Position numbers and translations under genes: made by a program. Shown here piece by piece: positions 1 through 6,574 of a DNA stretch of 9,830 bases. Position 1 is the stretch's first letter; each line of letters opens with the position of its first letter. The stretch is from Rickettsiales bacterium (GTDB taxonomy: Bacteria; Pseudomonadota; Alphaproteobacteria; Rickettsiales; UBA3002), in assembly GCA_027489915.1 (NCBI GenBank), contig JAIXZB010000015.1:1-9830 (forward strand), read 5' to 3'. Under the pieces are notes generated by a model that saw nothing but the letters and a program-made list of their open reading frames with translations, did no database searches and was not told the DNA's origin.

Positions 1-1
1 C

Positions 2-190
2 AATAATTTTTCGTGGCAGTGGGTGGCGAGCACGTTTAGCCATAAGCCTTATATTTTTAACCTTGAAAATGTAGCGAAATATTTTTCAGGCGTTGTTGAT
101 GTTTCGGCGGATGCGAATGCATGTTTGAATGCAAGTTATGATGCATTGACGCACCGATTGTTTCCGAATTTGGGGGCAAGAGATGACTAG
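2..190 (+). CDS. Photolyase/cryptochrome-like FAD-binding domain protein, C-terminal end (5' truncated by window edge)
   Basis: The frame opening at base 2 is uninterrupted to TAG at 188-190 and gives 62 residues. It begins NNFSWQWVASTFSHKPYIFN, which matches the conserved FAD-pocket segment near the C terminus of photolyases and cryptochromes (WQWVAGT..S.K.YF.N in the family). About 40 further residues follow and end in LFPNLGARDD. The family binds FAD and uses blue light for DNA repair or signalling. Only the end is visible, so the upstream alpha/beta domain cannot be checked directly. However, the next gene encodes such a domain on its own, which suggests this protein is a stand-alone FAD-binding domain. 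It overlaps the next gene by 8 bases (183-190), so the two are probably translationally coupled. No start codon is visible. Function is inferred from a short segment. Confidence 0.75.
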   Translation, partial: NNFSWQWVASTFSHKPYIFNLENVAKYFSGVVDVSADANACLNASYDALTHRLFPNLGARDD

Positions 191-620
191 CGCAGTGGTG
201 TGGTTGCATGAGGATGCGTTGCGCATGTCGCACCCTGTGTTTGGCTCTGCGCCTGAGGATGCGCGGGTGATTCACATATGGGATGATGTGTATTTGAAAG
301 CGCAGGGGTATAGTTTGAAGCGGCTTGTGTTTATCTATGAGACGCTATGCGCGCTCTCGATTGAGATTGTACGCGGGGATACGCGGGCGGTTTTGGAAAG
401 CCTTGAGGCTTCTCATGTGTATGTGCCGCACACGCTCAATCCATTTATACGCAATGTTGTGCAGCATATCTCAACCAGTAAAAAGGTGGATATGGTTGCG
501 GATGCGCCTTTTGTGGTGCTCGATAAGGCAAGGGATTTTACACGGTTTTTTCAGTATTGGGGGAAGGCTGAGAAGAGAGCATTCATGCAAAATGGTGGTG
601 CGGATGCCAAAGGGAATTAA
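183..620 (+). CDS. Stand-alone photolyase N-terminal (alpha/beta, antenna-type) domain protein
   Basis: The protein has 145 residues, far shorter than the roughly 450-500 of a complete photolyase. Its layout follows the photolyase alpha/beta domain. A first beta strand VVWLHEDALRMSHPVF (5-20) resembles VWFRxDLRxxDNxAL. A second strand VIHIWDDVYL (29-38) aligns with the VFVFDPxxL strand. Then come a helix with the RLVFIYETL register (47-55), a IEIVRGDTRAVLESL segment (60-74) like LxVxxGDPxxVLxxL, and FTRFFQYWGKAEK (119-131), which recalls the FTPYWKRW linker. No FAD-binding domain follows before the stop. The start ATG at 183 lies inside the end of the previous gene, and its Shine-Dalgarno match is weak, so coupling is likely. 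It probably pairs with the preceding FAD-domain protein, as a split enzyme or an antenna/regulatory subunit. That pairing is inference. Residues needed to hold a specific antenna cofactor cannot be assigned by eye. Confidence 0.75.
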   Translation: MTSAVVWLHEDALRMSHPVFGSAPEDARVIHIWDDVYLKAQGYSLKRLVFIYETLCALSIEIVRGDTRAVLESLEASHVYVPHTLNPFIRNVVQHISTSKKVDMVADAPFVVLDKARDFTRFFQYWGKAEKRAFMQNGGADAKGN

Positions 621-741
621 GAAACAACATTTGCCCGAGAAAATATGCCCCACTTGCAAGCGGCCATTTGTGTGGCGAAAGAAGTGGGAAAAAGTCTGGG
701 ATGCGGTAGTGTACTGCTCTAAGCGTTGCAAGGTGAAGTGA
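604..741 (+). CDS. DUF2256 zinc-ribbon-like small protein
   Basis: This 45-residue basic protein starts at ATG 604, 17 bases inside the previous gene. It carries two cysteine pairs, CPTC (15-18) and CSKRC (38-42), around a central RPFVWRKKWEKVWDAVVYC segment. That is the signature of DUF2256, whose genes are commonly found beside photolyase/cryptochrome genes. The four cysteines are spaced as expected for one structural zinc ion. A weak GGTGG precedes the start, and the overlap suggests coupled translation. The same frame is open upstream of 604 to an ATG at 325, but that part runs antisense to nothing conserved and overlaps the photolyase-domain gene, so the short form is chosen. The biochemical role of DUF2256 is unknown to me; a small nucleic-acid- or partner-binding factor for the photolyase pair is a guess. 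Confidence 0.85.
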   Translation: MPKGIKKQHLPEKICPTCKRPFVWRKKWEKVWDAVVYCSKRCKVK

Positions 742-742
742 G

Positions 743-1189
743 GTGAGTGAGATGGTGCATGATCGGCAGAAAATGCTGGCACAGGTTTTAACTTATGCAG
801 GAACGCTGCCGTTTTTATGTGCTGCGGCTGCAGTGCGTTTTATGCCCGAATTTGGTGATGAGATTGTGCGTGTTATGATGGCGTATGGTGCCATTATCTT
901 ATCGTTTCTGGCGGGGATTCATTGGGCTGCTTACCTTTTTTATGCGCAGGATTGCCCGCGTAATTTATTTATCACTAGCAACGTTGTGGCGCTACTTGCG
1001 TGGGCTGGTTTGCTGGTTCCCGCACAGCCTTTGGTGGTACTCCTTTATGTGTTGTGTTTTTTGTATGTGCTTATTCTTGATTATAAGCTCTGGGTGCGGC
1101 AGGTGTATCCCACATGGTTTTATGTATTGCGGCGAAATGCTACGGCGATTGTGTTGATTGCGCTTTGTTTGCTGGTGGGTGTTGTATGA
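743..1189 (+). CDS. DUF3429 family integral membrane protein
   Basis: This very hydrophobic protein has 148 residues from GTG 743, or 145 from ATG 752. Both starts have an upstream purine-rich stretch: AAGGTG at 730-735 for the GTG and GAGGTG at 740-745 for the ATG. The choice is therefore open. About five membrane segments can be seen, near residues 16-33, 44-66, 77-93, 97-114 and 132-148. Family marks include LTYAGTLPF near the N terminus, FLAGIHW (55-61) in the second segment, and a LRRNATAIVL segment (129-138) like the LRxxLT end of DUF3429 proteins. It begins 1 base after the DUF2256 stop and overlaps the oxidoreductase gene by ATGA at 1186-1189, so all three are surely co-transcribed. 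No catalytic function is established. Its recurrence with photolyase genes suggests a membrane partner in a light or flavin stress response, which is inference. Confidence 0.85.
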   Translation: MSEMVHDRQKMLAQVLTYAGTLPFLCAAAAVRFMPEFGDEIVRVMMAYGAIILSFLAGIHWAAYLFYAQDCPRNLFITSNVVALLAWAGLLVPAQPLVVLLYVLCFLYVLILDYKLWVRQVYPTWFYVLRRNATAIVLIALCLLVGVV

Positions 1190-2172
1190 AAAAACGGATT
1201 GCTATTATTGGTGCAGGAATTTCGGGCCTTACGATTGCGCAGCGATTGACGGAATATGCCGAAGTGGTGGTGTTTGAAAAAGCGCGTGGCGTGGGTGGGC
1301 GGATGAGCACGCGCTATGCAGAGCCCTTTTATTTTGATCATGGGACGCAGTTTTTTACGGCGCGTGGCAAGGCGTTCCAGCGTTTTATTGCGCCGATGAT
1401 ATCTGATGGGCTGATTGCGCCTTGGGAGGGCAAGGTGATTACGCTTGAGGCGGATAAGAAGGTGACGGACAGATTGTGGTTTGAGCCGCATTATGTGGCT
1501 GTGCCGCACATGAATAGCCTGTGTAAGTATATGGCACGTGAGCTTGAGATTCGTATGAATACGGAGGTGGCGCCGCTTGGAGAAAAGCATCAAGATGGGT
1601 GGCATCTGATGGATAAAGATGGGGCTGCGCTTGGGGTATTTGACTGGGTAATTTCAACCGCACCGCCTGTGCAGACACAACGGTTGTTTGGCGGCGCTGT
1701 TCAGGCGCTGGAGGACGTGAAGCTTTTGGCGTGTTATACGCTGATGTTTGGATTTAACAGGCCATGGAAGAAATCGTGGATAGGGGCGAAGGTGCATGCT
1801 AGCCCGATTGAGTGGATTGCGGTGAATTCGAGCAAGCCACGGCGTAATGATGCGATTACGAGTTTGGTGGTGCATAGCAGTAATGCATGGGCTGAGGCAC
1901 ATGCGGATGATAATATGAAAGAAGCGGAGCAGTTTTTGCGCGCGGAATTTGAAAGCGTGAGTGGTATTGACACGGCGGATGCTGATTATGTTTCGTGCCA
2001 TCGCTGGCGGTATGCGATTGTGGATGATGCGCCGCGTGAGTTGCAGCCTTTTATGGATGACGCGCTCGGTATTGCCAGTGCGGGGGATTGGTGCAGCGCT
2101 TCGCGTATCGAGGATGCATGGTGTAACGCAACGGCGCTTGCGGATGACGTGGTGAAGCTGCTGAAGACGTAG
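1186..2172 (+). CDS. Renalase-like FAD/NAD(P)-dependent oxidoreductase (COG3380 type)
   Basis: The protein has 328 residues from ATG 1186, which overlaps the upstream stop as ATGA; this start also places the dinucleotide-binding strand directly at the N terminus. KKRIAIIGAGISGL (2-15) is the GxGxxG Rossmann motif. E31, in VVVFEKARGVGGRMSTR, is the acidic residue that usually binds the ribose, and the GGRM motif (37-40) follows. DHGTQFFTAR (51-60) is typical of renalase-like enzymes of the amine-oxidase superfamily. Near the C terminus, CHRWRYA (271-277) and SAGDW (298-302) form the second FAD contact, then a final helix that packs on the flavin. The enzyme is cytosolic with no signal peptide. 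The substrate is unknown; the superfamily includes oxidation of amines and of misfolded NAD(P)H isomers. Its place in a photolyase operon hints at flavin or redox maintenance, but that is inference. A longer ATG at 1114 in the same frame lies inside the DUF3429 gene and adds nothing conserved. Confidence 0.85.
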   Translation: MKKRIAIIGAGISGLTIAQRLTEYAEVVVFEKARGVGGRMSTRYAEPFYFDHGTQFFTARGKAFQRFIAPMISDGLIAPWEGKVITLEADKKVTDRLWFEPHYVAVPHMNSLCKYMARELEIRMNTEVAPLGEKHQDGWHLMDKDGAALGVFDWVISTAPPVQTQRLFGGAVQALEDVKLLACYTLMFGFNRPWKKSWIGAKVHASPIEWIAVNSSKPRRNDAITSLVVHSSNAWAEAHADDNMKEAEQFLRAEFESVSGIDTADADYVSCHRWRYAIVDDAPRELQPFMDDALGIASAGDWCSASRIEDAWCNATALADDVVKLLKT

Positions 2173-2175
2173 GTT

Positions 2176-3999
2176 TTACAGTTCGGCTATGAGGGATTCG
2201 AGGGCTGCTTCGGCCTCGGCCAATTGGGCTTCGAGTTCTTTGTAGCCTTGGTTGAGGCGGCTTAGTTGTTTCGTATCGCCACTGGTGCTGCATACGATGA
2301 GCTCGGTTTCCATTGCATCTTTTTTAGTGCTTAACTCTTGAATTTTCTGTTCTAATTTTTCGGCTTCGCTTGCTGGGTTTTTGCTTTTGTTTTTGCTCTG
2401 GCGGGCTTCTTTTTTGGTGTTTTCCCGTTCGCGTTTGCGTTGCTGCACTACCAGTTTCTTATAGTCTTCTAAATCTCCTTCGTAGGGGACGCAGGTGCTA
2501 TCGGCGACGAGCCATAGACGGTCGGCGACATTTTCTACTAAGTGCGGATCGTGGCTGACTAAGATGACGGCTCCGGTGTAGTTGTTTAGGGCTTGCATAA
2601 GTGCTTCGCGTGCATCGATATCGAGGTGGTTGGTGGGTTCATCGAGTAGCATGATGTGGGGGGCATCGTAGCTCATGAGGCAGAAAAGAAGGCGGGCTTT
2701 TTCGCCGCCTGAACATTCACCCACACGGGTATCGGCTTTGTCTTTATCGAAGCCGAATTTGCCGAGGGATGCGCGCACTTTTGGCTCAGGAATGCCGAGC
2801 ATCACTTCCTGCATGATTTGGTAGGGGGTTTTGGTGACATCCAACTCATCGGTTTGGAACTGGGCGAAATAGCCGATTTTGAGTTTGCCGGATTTGTTGA
2901 CATCGCCAGCAAGCTGAGGCAAGCGGCCCGAGAGGAGTTTGACGAGGGTGGATTTACCGTTGCCGTTGGCACCGAGTAAGGCAATCCTATCATCCATATC
3001 GATGCGGAGGTTGAGTTTTTTTAGGATGGGCTTTCCTGTTTCGTAGCCTGCATCGACATTATCGAGCGTAATGAGTGGGGAGCGTAATTCCTGCGGTTCG
3101 GGGAAGATGAAGGCGGTGACGCGATCGGCCATGACGGCATCGACGATATCCATTTTCTGGATGGCTTTTAGGCGGCTTTGGGCTTGGCGTGCTTTGCTTG
3201 CGGATGCACCGAACCTATCGACGAATTTTTGCATGTGGGCTTTTTGTTTGAGCTGTTTTTCGCGCAGCGCTGCTTGGTTGAGTAGGCGTTCGGCGCGGCG
3301 GCGCTCGAATTCATCATATGTGCCGGTGTAGGCATTGAGTTTTTTATCTTCCATATGCAGGATATGGGTGACGGTTTTGTTTAGAATATCGCGGTCGTGG
3401 CTGATGATGAGCAGGGTGTTGCGGTAGCGCATGAGGTAGTTCTCGAGCCATACCATGGCCTCGAAATCGAGGTGGTTGGTGGGCTCATCAAGCATGAGCA
3501 AATTTGGTTCACGGAATAGGGTTGCGGCGAGTGCCACTCGCATGCGCCAACCACCAGAGAAATCAGAAATGGGGCGGGCTTGTGCGGCAGTATCGAACCC
3601 GAGGCCCGCGAGGATACTGGCGGCGCGGGCGGGGGCATCGTAGGCATCGATTTCTTCGAGCCGTGTGTAGATATCGGCCATACGCTCCATATCTTCGATG
3701 GTTTCTGCTTCGTGCAGGAGTTTTGCGCGTTCGGTATCGGCGGCGAGTACGACATCTATCAGGGGCGTGTCGTCTTCGGGTAAATCTTGGCGTACCCAGC
3801 CGATGGTGGCGTTTTTGGTGATGTTTATTTCACCGCCGTCAGAGGCGAGTTCGCCTGCTATGAGCTTGAAGAGGGTGGATTTGCCAATGCCGTTTGGCCC
3901 GACCAAGCCAACGCGGTGGCCTGTGCCGATGGCGAGGGATGCGTTTTCGAGCAGGGTGCGGCCACCGATGCGGTAGGTGAGATTTTGGATGGTAAGCAT
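2176..3999 (-). CDS. yheS: ABC-F family ATP-binding protein, YheS-like
   Basis: This 607-residue cytosolic protein has two ATPase domains and no membrane segment. Domain 1 has Walker A GPNGIGKST (34-42), signature FSGGWRMR (147-154), Walker B with DEPTNHLD (171-178) and switch His201. A charged linker follows at about 220-300, rich in Arg, Lys and Gln, and matches the ABC-F P-site tRNA-interaction region. Domain 2 has GANGNGKST (343-351), SGGEKAR (430-436), a second DEPTNHLD (453-460) and His483. Residues 515-605 form a Lys/Glu-rich coiled coil. Length, the FSGGWRMR signature and the C-terminal tail agree best with Escherichia coli YheS. ABC-F proteins bind ribosomes and modulate translation; the exact YheS task is not settled. 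All catalytic motifs are intact. The stop is 3 bases from the convergent oxidoreductase stop. No good Shine-Dalgarno precedes ATG 3999 (AGGAA sits about 14 bases away), so initiation may be weak. Nothing here suggests a drug-resistance subtype. Confidence 0.92.
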   Translation of the reverse strand: MLTIQNLTYRIGGRTLLENASLAIGTGHRVGLVGPNGIGKSTLFKLIAGELASDGGEINITKNATIGWVRQDLPEDDTPLIDVVLAADTERAKLLHEAETIEDMERMADIYTRLEEIDAYDAPARAASILAGLGFDTAAQARPISDFSGGWRMRVALAATLFREPNLLMLDEPTNHLDFEAMVWLENYLMRYRNTLLIISHDRDILNKTVTHILHMEDKKLNAYTGTYDEFERRRAERLLNQAALREKQLKQKAHMQKFVDRFGASASKARQAQSRLKAIQKMDIVDAVMADRVTAFIFPEPQELRSPLITLDNVDAGYETGKPILKKLNLRIDMDDRIALLGANGNGKSTLVKLLSGRLPQLAGDVNKSGKLKIGYFAQFQTDELDVTKTPYQIMQEVMLGIPEPKVRASLGKFGFDKDKADTRVGECSGGEKARLLFCLMSYDAPHIMLLDEPTNHLDIDAREALMQALNNYTGAVILVSHDPHLVENVADRLWLVADSTCVPYEGDLEDYKKLVVQQRKRERENTKKEARQSKNKSKNPASEAEKLEQKIQELSTKKDAMETELIVCSTSGDTKQLSRLNQGYKELEAQLAEAEAALESLIAEL

Positions 4000-4054
4000 G
4001 GCGCGGTTTTACATTCCTGTCGTTAAAGGTGGCGCAACCTAATGGGGCGGGGGC

Positions 4055-4066
4055 GGTTGGTCAACC
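4055..4066. repeat. Short inverted repeat between ybaL and the ABC-F gene
   Basis: GGTTG (4055-4059) and CAACC (4062-4066) form a 5-2-5 palindrome in the 79-base gap between the two minus-strand genes. On the minus strand the same bases contain TTGACC, a possible -35 hexamer for the ABC-F gene. Seventeen bases later comes TAGGTT, a poor -10. There is no T-run, so this is not an intrinsic terminator for ybaL, and read-through from ybaL into the ABC-F gene is possible. It could be a small operator or chance. Confidence 0.2.
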
Positions 4067-4078
4067 TTTGGCGGAGGA

Positions 4079-5764
4079 TTATTTTTTGGTATTACGGGCT
4101 TGGCTTAGGTATTCGACCATGCGGCGGCCTACTTCGCGGGGGCCCATGACGGCTAAATCGACATTTTGAGCGGCGAAATAATCCATTTCTTCATCGTTGT
4201 GGGCGCGCACGAGGACACGGATGGTGGGCTTTAGAGCGCGTGCGGCCTCGACAATTTGGCGGGCTTCGAAGGGATCGGGGATGGCGACGATAATGGCTAC
4301 TGCGTTTTCGATGGAGGCTTCACGTAATGTATCCTCGTGCGAGGCATCGCCTGCGATAGCGTGTGATCCTTTGGTGCGGAGTAACTCCACGCGTTCGCGG
4401 TTTTCATCAATGATGACGAGATCGATGTAGGAGGATTCGATGTTGGTACGGATATGTTTACCGACGCGGCCATAGCCCACGAGGATGACTAAATCGCGCA
4501 AGCTTTCTTTTTCGATGGCGCTTAAGTGGGTGAGGGTGTCATCGCCCATGTTGAAGCGTTTGGCGATTTCGGGATGGCGTGACATCCATTGGTATATCCA
4601 TCTACTGGTGAGGAAGAAAAGCGGGTTTAGGGCGATGGAGATGATGGCGCCTGCTAAGATGAGATCGCGGCCTTCCTCTGGGAGCAGGCCGTGGCTAACG
4701 CCGAGGGCTGCAAGAATGAAGGAGAATTCACCTATCTGGGCGAGGCCAGAGGATACAATCATGCCTGTTTTTAGCGGGTAGCGGAATAGAAGTATGATGG
4801 CCAATGCGGCAGCAGATTTACCAACGATGATGATGCCTACGGTGTAGAGCACGTGCCATGGTTGTTCGGTGATAATGCTGGGATTAAACAGCATGCCGAC
4901 GGAGACGAAGAACAGTACTGCGAAGGCGTCTTGCAGGGGGAGGGCTTTATCGGCGGCTTCGTGGGATAGATCGGATTCGCGTATCATCATGCCGGCGAAG
5001 AATGCGCCGAGGGCGAGTGAGACGCCGAATAGTTTGGAGGCGGCGAAGGCAACGCCTACGGCAACGGCGAACACGCAGAGTGTGAAAAGTTCGCGCGAGC
5101 GGGTGCGGGCAACGGAGGAAAGTAGCCATGGCAGCACACGCTTACCTACTACGACCATGAGAAGAACGAACATGAGAAGCTTGCTTAGGGCGTATCCTAG
5201 CTCTTTCATCCATGCGGTGTTGCTTAGGCTGATATTGCTTTCGGCAAGGGTGGGGATGAGAATGAGGGCAAGCACGACAAAAATATCTTCGACAATAAGC
5301 CAACCGATGGCGATGTGGCCGTTGGTGGATTTTGTGAGGTTGTGTTCTTCGAGTGCGCGCAACAGTACTACGGTGCTGGCGATGGAAAGGGCGAGTCCAA
5401 ACATGATGCCAGATACAAGCGACCAGCCCCAGAAATGGGAGATGAATGCACCCAGTGCGGTAGCTGTTAGGATTTGGCCAATGGCGCCGGGGATGGCGAT
5501 TTTACGGACTTCCCACAAATTGGTGAGAGAGAAATGCAGGCCCACCCCGAACATGAGCATAAGTATGCCAATTTCTGATAGTTGTTCGGCAATTAGGGGG
5601 TCGGCCATAAGACCCGGGGTGAAGGGGCCGATGAGGATGCCTGCGATGAGGTAGCCGACAATCGGTGGCAGGCGCAGTTTGGAGGCGATAAACCCGCAGG
5701 CAAAAGCGCTTGAGAAACCAAGGGCGATGGTGGTGACTAAGGGTAAATCGTGCGTGATGGCCAT
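4079..5764 (-). CDS. ybaL: YbaL/Kef-type CPA2 monovalent cation:proton antiporter with RCK_N domain
   Basis: The 561-residue inner-membrane protein matches Escherichia coli YbaL closely in length (558) and motifs. Residues 1-390 form the Na+/H+-exchanger domain with about 12 membrane segments. Landmarks are LRLPPIVGYLIAGILIGPFTP (30-50), GVGLHFSL (73-80), AIGWLIVED (152-160) with the conserved acidic pair, RELFTL (224-229), ALGAFFAGM (251-259), DAFAVLFFVSVGMLF (279-293) and AQIGEFSFI (342-350). The C-terminal cytosolic RCK_N/TrkA-N domain begins near 424 with LVILVGYGRVG, a GxGxxG nucleotide-binding motif, and Asp453 at the end of the second strand. The family exchanges K+ or Na+ for protons and is gated by nucleotide or thiol ligands; the ligand here is unknown. 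ATG 5764 gives a proper N terminus, but no strong Shine-Dalgarno precedes it. It is the first gene of a possible two-gene minus-strand unit with the ABC-F gene, 79 bases downstream. Confidence 0.93.
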   Translation of the reverse strand: MAITHDLPLVTTIALGFSSAFACGFIASKLRLPPIVGYLIAGILIGPFTPGLMADPLIAEQLSEIGILMLMFGVGLHFSLTNLWEVRKIAIPGAIGQILTATALGAFISHFWGWSLVSGIMFGLALSIASTVVLLRALEEHNLTKSTNGHIAIGWLIVEDIFVVLALILIPTLAESNISLSNTAWMKELGYALSKLLMFVLLMVVVGKRVLPWLLSSVARTRSRELFTLCVFAVAVGVAFAASKLFGVSLALGAFFAGMMIRESDLSHEAADKALPLQDAFAVLFFVSVGMLFNPSIITEQPWHVLYTVGIIIVGKSAAALAIILLFRYPLKTGMIVSSGLAQIGEFSFILAALGVSHGLLPEEGRDLILAGAIISIALNPLFFLTSRWIYQWMSRHPEIAKRFNMGDDTLTHLSAIEKESLRDLVILVGYGRVGKHIRTNIESSYIDLVIIDENRERVELLRTKGSHAIAGDASHEDTLREASIENAVAIIVAIPDPFEARQIVEAARALKPTIRVLVRAHNDEEMDYFAAQNVDLAVMGPREVGRRMVEYLSQARNTKK

Positions 5765-5799
5765 TGTTTGCGTGTAGGTTGGTTGTGTAATGTGGCGAC

Positions 5800-5828
5800 A
5801 GTGTAGTGGGCTATGCGGGGATTGTCTT
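5800..5828 (-). promoter_or_regulatory. Candidate sigma-70 promoter for ybaL
   Basis: Read on the minus strand, AAGACA (5828-5823, 4 of 6 to TTGACA) is followed by a 17-base spacer and TACACT (5805-5800, 4 of 6 to TATAAT). It would start transcription near 5793 and leave a leader of about 28 bases before ATG 5764. It lies in the divergent gap between ybaL and the unknown gene. The assignment rests on hexamers alone. Confidence 0.3.
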
Positions 5829-5868
5829 GTGTTAATAGGCCTTGTTAGGGGTGAATATTAACAGAACC

Positions 5869-5900
5869 TTCACATACAAATGCGAGGTGTGTGCTATTGT
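5869..5900 (+). promoter_or_regulatory. Candidate promoter of the unknown gene at 5924
   Basis: TGC-TATTGT (5892-5900) reads as an extended -10 (TGn plus 4 of 6). A -35 is not clear: TTCACA at 5869-5874 is a fair hexamer but sits 20 bases away. Just upstream, GTGAA (5851-5855) and TTCAC (5869-5873) form a 5-base inverted repeat with a 13-base centre that could hold a regulator. A start of transcription near 5907 would exclude the GTG at 5891 as the translation start. Confidence 0.25.
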
Positions 5901-5912
5901 ATGGTGAAGGCA

Positions 5913-5917
5913 AGGAG
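5913..5917 (+). promoter_or_regulatory. Strong ribosome binding site that decides the start at 5924
   Basis: AGGAG at 5913-5917 sits 6 bases before ATG 5924, the best Shine-Dalgarno match in the window. It argues for ATG 5924 rather than the in-frame GTG at 5891, whose extra 11 residues (MLLYGEGKEYV) would be translated from this binding site itself. Confidence 0.75.
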
Positions 5918-5923
5918 TATGTA

Positions 5924-6484
5924 ATGGCGGATGGAAATAAGAAGATTGCGTTTGGTGGCAGTGCCAGTGTTGCGATTGTGGCTGATGGTAATCATCCTAA
6001 AATTTTTACTGCCGCTGAATTGCTTGCGAAGGCGCCTAATTTAGATGGTGCTATGAGAATTTTAACTGGAGAGCGCGTAGAAGTGCGCCCTGGTCGTGGT
6101 GAAGTGTATGTTAGTTTCAATGATGAGAAGCAAACTGCGGCATTTGATAAAGCTAAATACGTTTCAGATGCTTTGAATGCTATTAAGCAGGAAGTGAACG
6201 ATTCTTTACCCCAAGGAAAAAAAATCTTTGAATCGTTTGCACAAAATAAGGGAATCAGCGTTTCGATTGTTCCTGCTACGTTAAATCGTGTTATGGATGC
6301 GCTCGCATATAATAATCCTGCTAAATTTAAGCTTATTGATTTGGCAGGCATTATTGATGATAGGGCTAAGCAGCTTAGGCCAGTTCAGGAGACTGATGAT
6401 AAGGCTAGGGGCGGACATGTTGCCCGGGAAAGTCAGCGCCGCATTATGCAAGTAGAAGGTCTCGGTGATACCAGAGGTTTCTAG
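5924..6484 (+). CDS. Uncharacterised 186-residue soluble protein
   Basis: I do not recognise the family. The protein starts MADGNKKIAFGG, has no signal peptide and no membrane segment, and contains no cysteine or tryptophan. An N-terminal half (about 5-70) alternates short beta-like stretches (ASVAIVADG, RVEVRPGRGEVYVSF) with a helix (AAELLAKAPNLDGAMRIL). A middle helix-rich part (72-110) follows, then another strand ISVSIVP (111-117). A final segment with LIDLAGIIDDRAKQL (137-151) leads into an Arg-rich, probably disordered tail ending GLGDTRGF. Its DNA differs from its neighbours: bases 6121-6240 are 37% G+C by hand count, while sampled lines of neighbouring genes are about 50-62%. It also lacks their G+T bias. 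This suggests transfer, weak selection on codons or a lineage-specific gene. It is transcribed alone, divergent from ybaL, and 90 bases ahead of dedA. That it is a real gene is supported by the strong Shine-Dalgarno and a long open frame in AT-rich DNA. Confidence 0.75.
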   Translation: MADGNKKIAFGGSASVAIVADGNHPKIFTAAELLAKAPNLDGAMRILTGERVEVRPGRGEVYVSFNDEKQTAAFDKAKYVSDALNAIKQEVNDSLPQGKKIFESFAQNKGISVSIVPATLNRVMDALAYNNPAKFKLIDLAGIIDDRAKQLRPVQETDDKARGGHVARESQRRIMQVEGLGDTRGF

Positions 6485-6539
6485 TGTTGCCTCTTGTTTT
6501 TCATAAATTTTGTTTTATTTACTAGTCACATAGGCGCTG

Positions 6540-6555
6540 GCTGCTTATATGCAGC
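6540..6555. repeat. Inverted repeat upstream of the DedA gene
   Basis: GCTGC (6540-6544) and GCAGC (6551-6555) flank a 6-base TTATAT centre, 19 bases before ATG 6575. The centre overlaps TATATG (6546-6551), a possible -10. TAGTCA (6523-6528, 4 of 6) lies 17 bases upstream as a possible -35. The palindrome could therefore be an operator over the DedA-gene promoter or a leader hairpin. There is no T-run, so it is not a terminator for the preceding gene. Confidence 0.3.
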
Positions 6556-6574
6556 TTAACTTGGAGTGTTCTGA

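Noticed and set aside
108..130. GCGGATGCGAATGCATG resembles the sequence by the feoA Fur box.
   Set aside because: It lies inside the photolyase coding frame and lacks the second palindrome arm, so it is a chance match.
325..603. Upstream extension of the DUF2256 frame to an ATG at 325.
   Set aside because: The added 93 residues show no conserved pattern and overlap the photolyase-domain gene in another frame. DUF2256 proteins are normally as short as the 45-residue form.
2176..3999. The ABC-F protein as an antibiotic-resistance factor.
   Set aside because: Its signature and C-terminal coiled coil match the housekeeping YheS group. Nothing in the linker or context points to a resistance type.
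3071..4026. Several + strand frames of 60-105 codons opposite the ABC-F gene.
   Set aside because: They are shadows of the ATPase gene: they mirror its motifs in the wrong frame and have no ribosome sites or family features.
4869..5654. A 261-codon open frame on the + strand, antisense to ybaL.
   Set aside because: It lies wholly inside a well-supported antiporter gene, has low-complexity Ser/Arg/Met-rich content and no recognisable motif. Long antisense frames are expected where the coding strand is C/A-rich and stops are scarce opposite it.
5851..5873. Inverted repeat GTGAA/TTCAC in the ybaL divergent gap as a defined operator.
   Set aside because: Five paired bases with a 13-base centre are common by chance. 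It is mentioned only as a possibility with the promoter entry.
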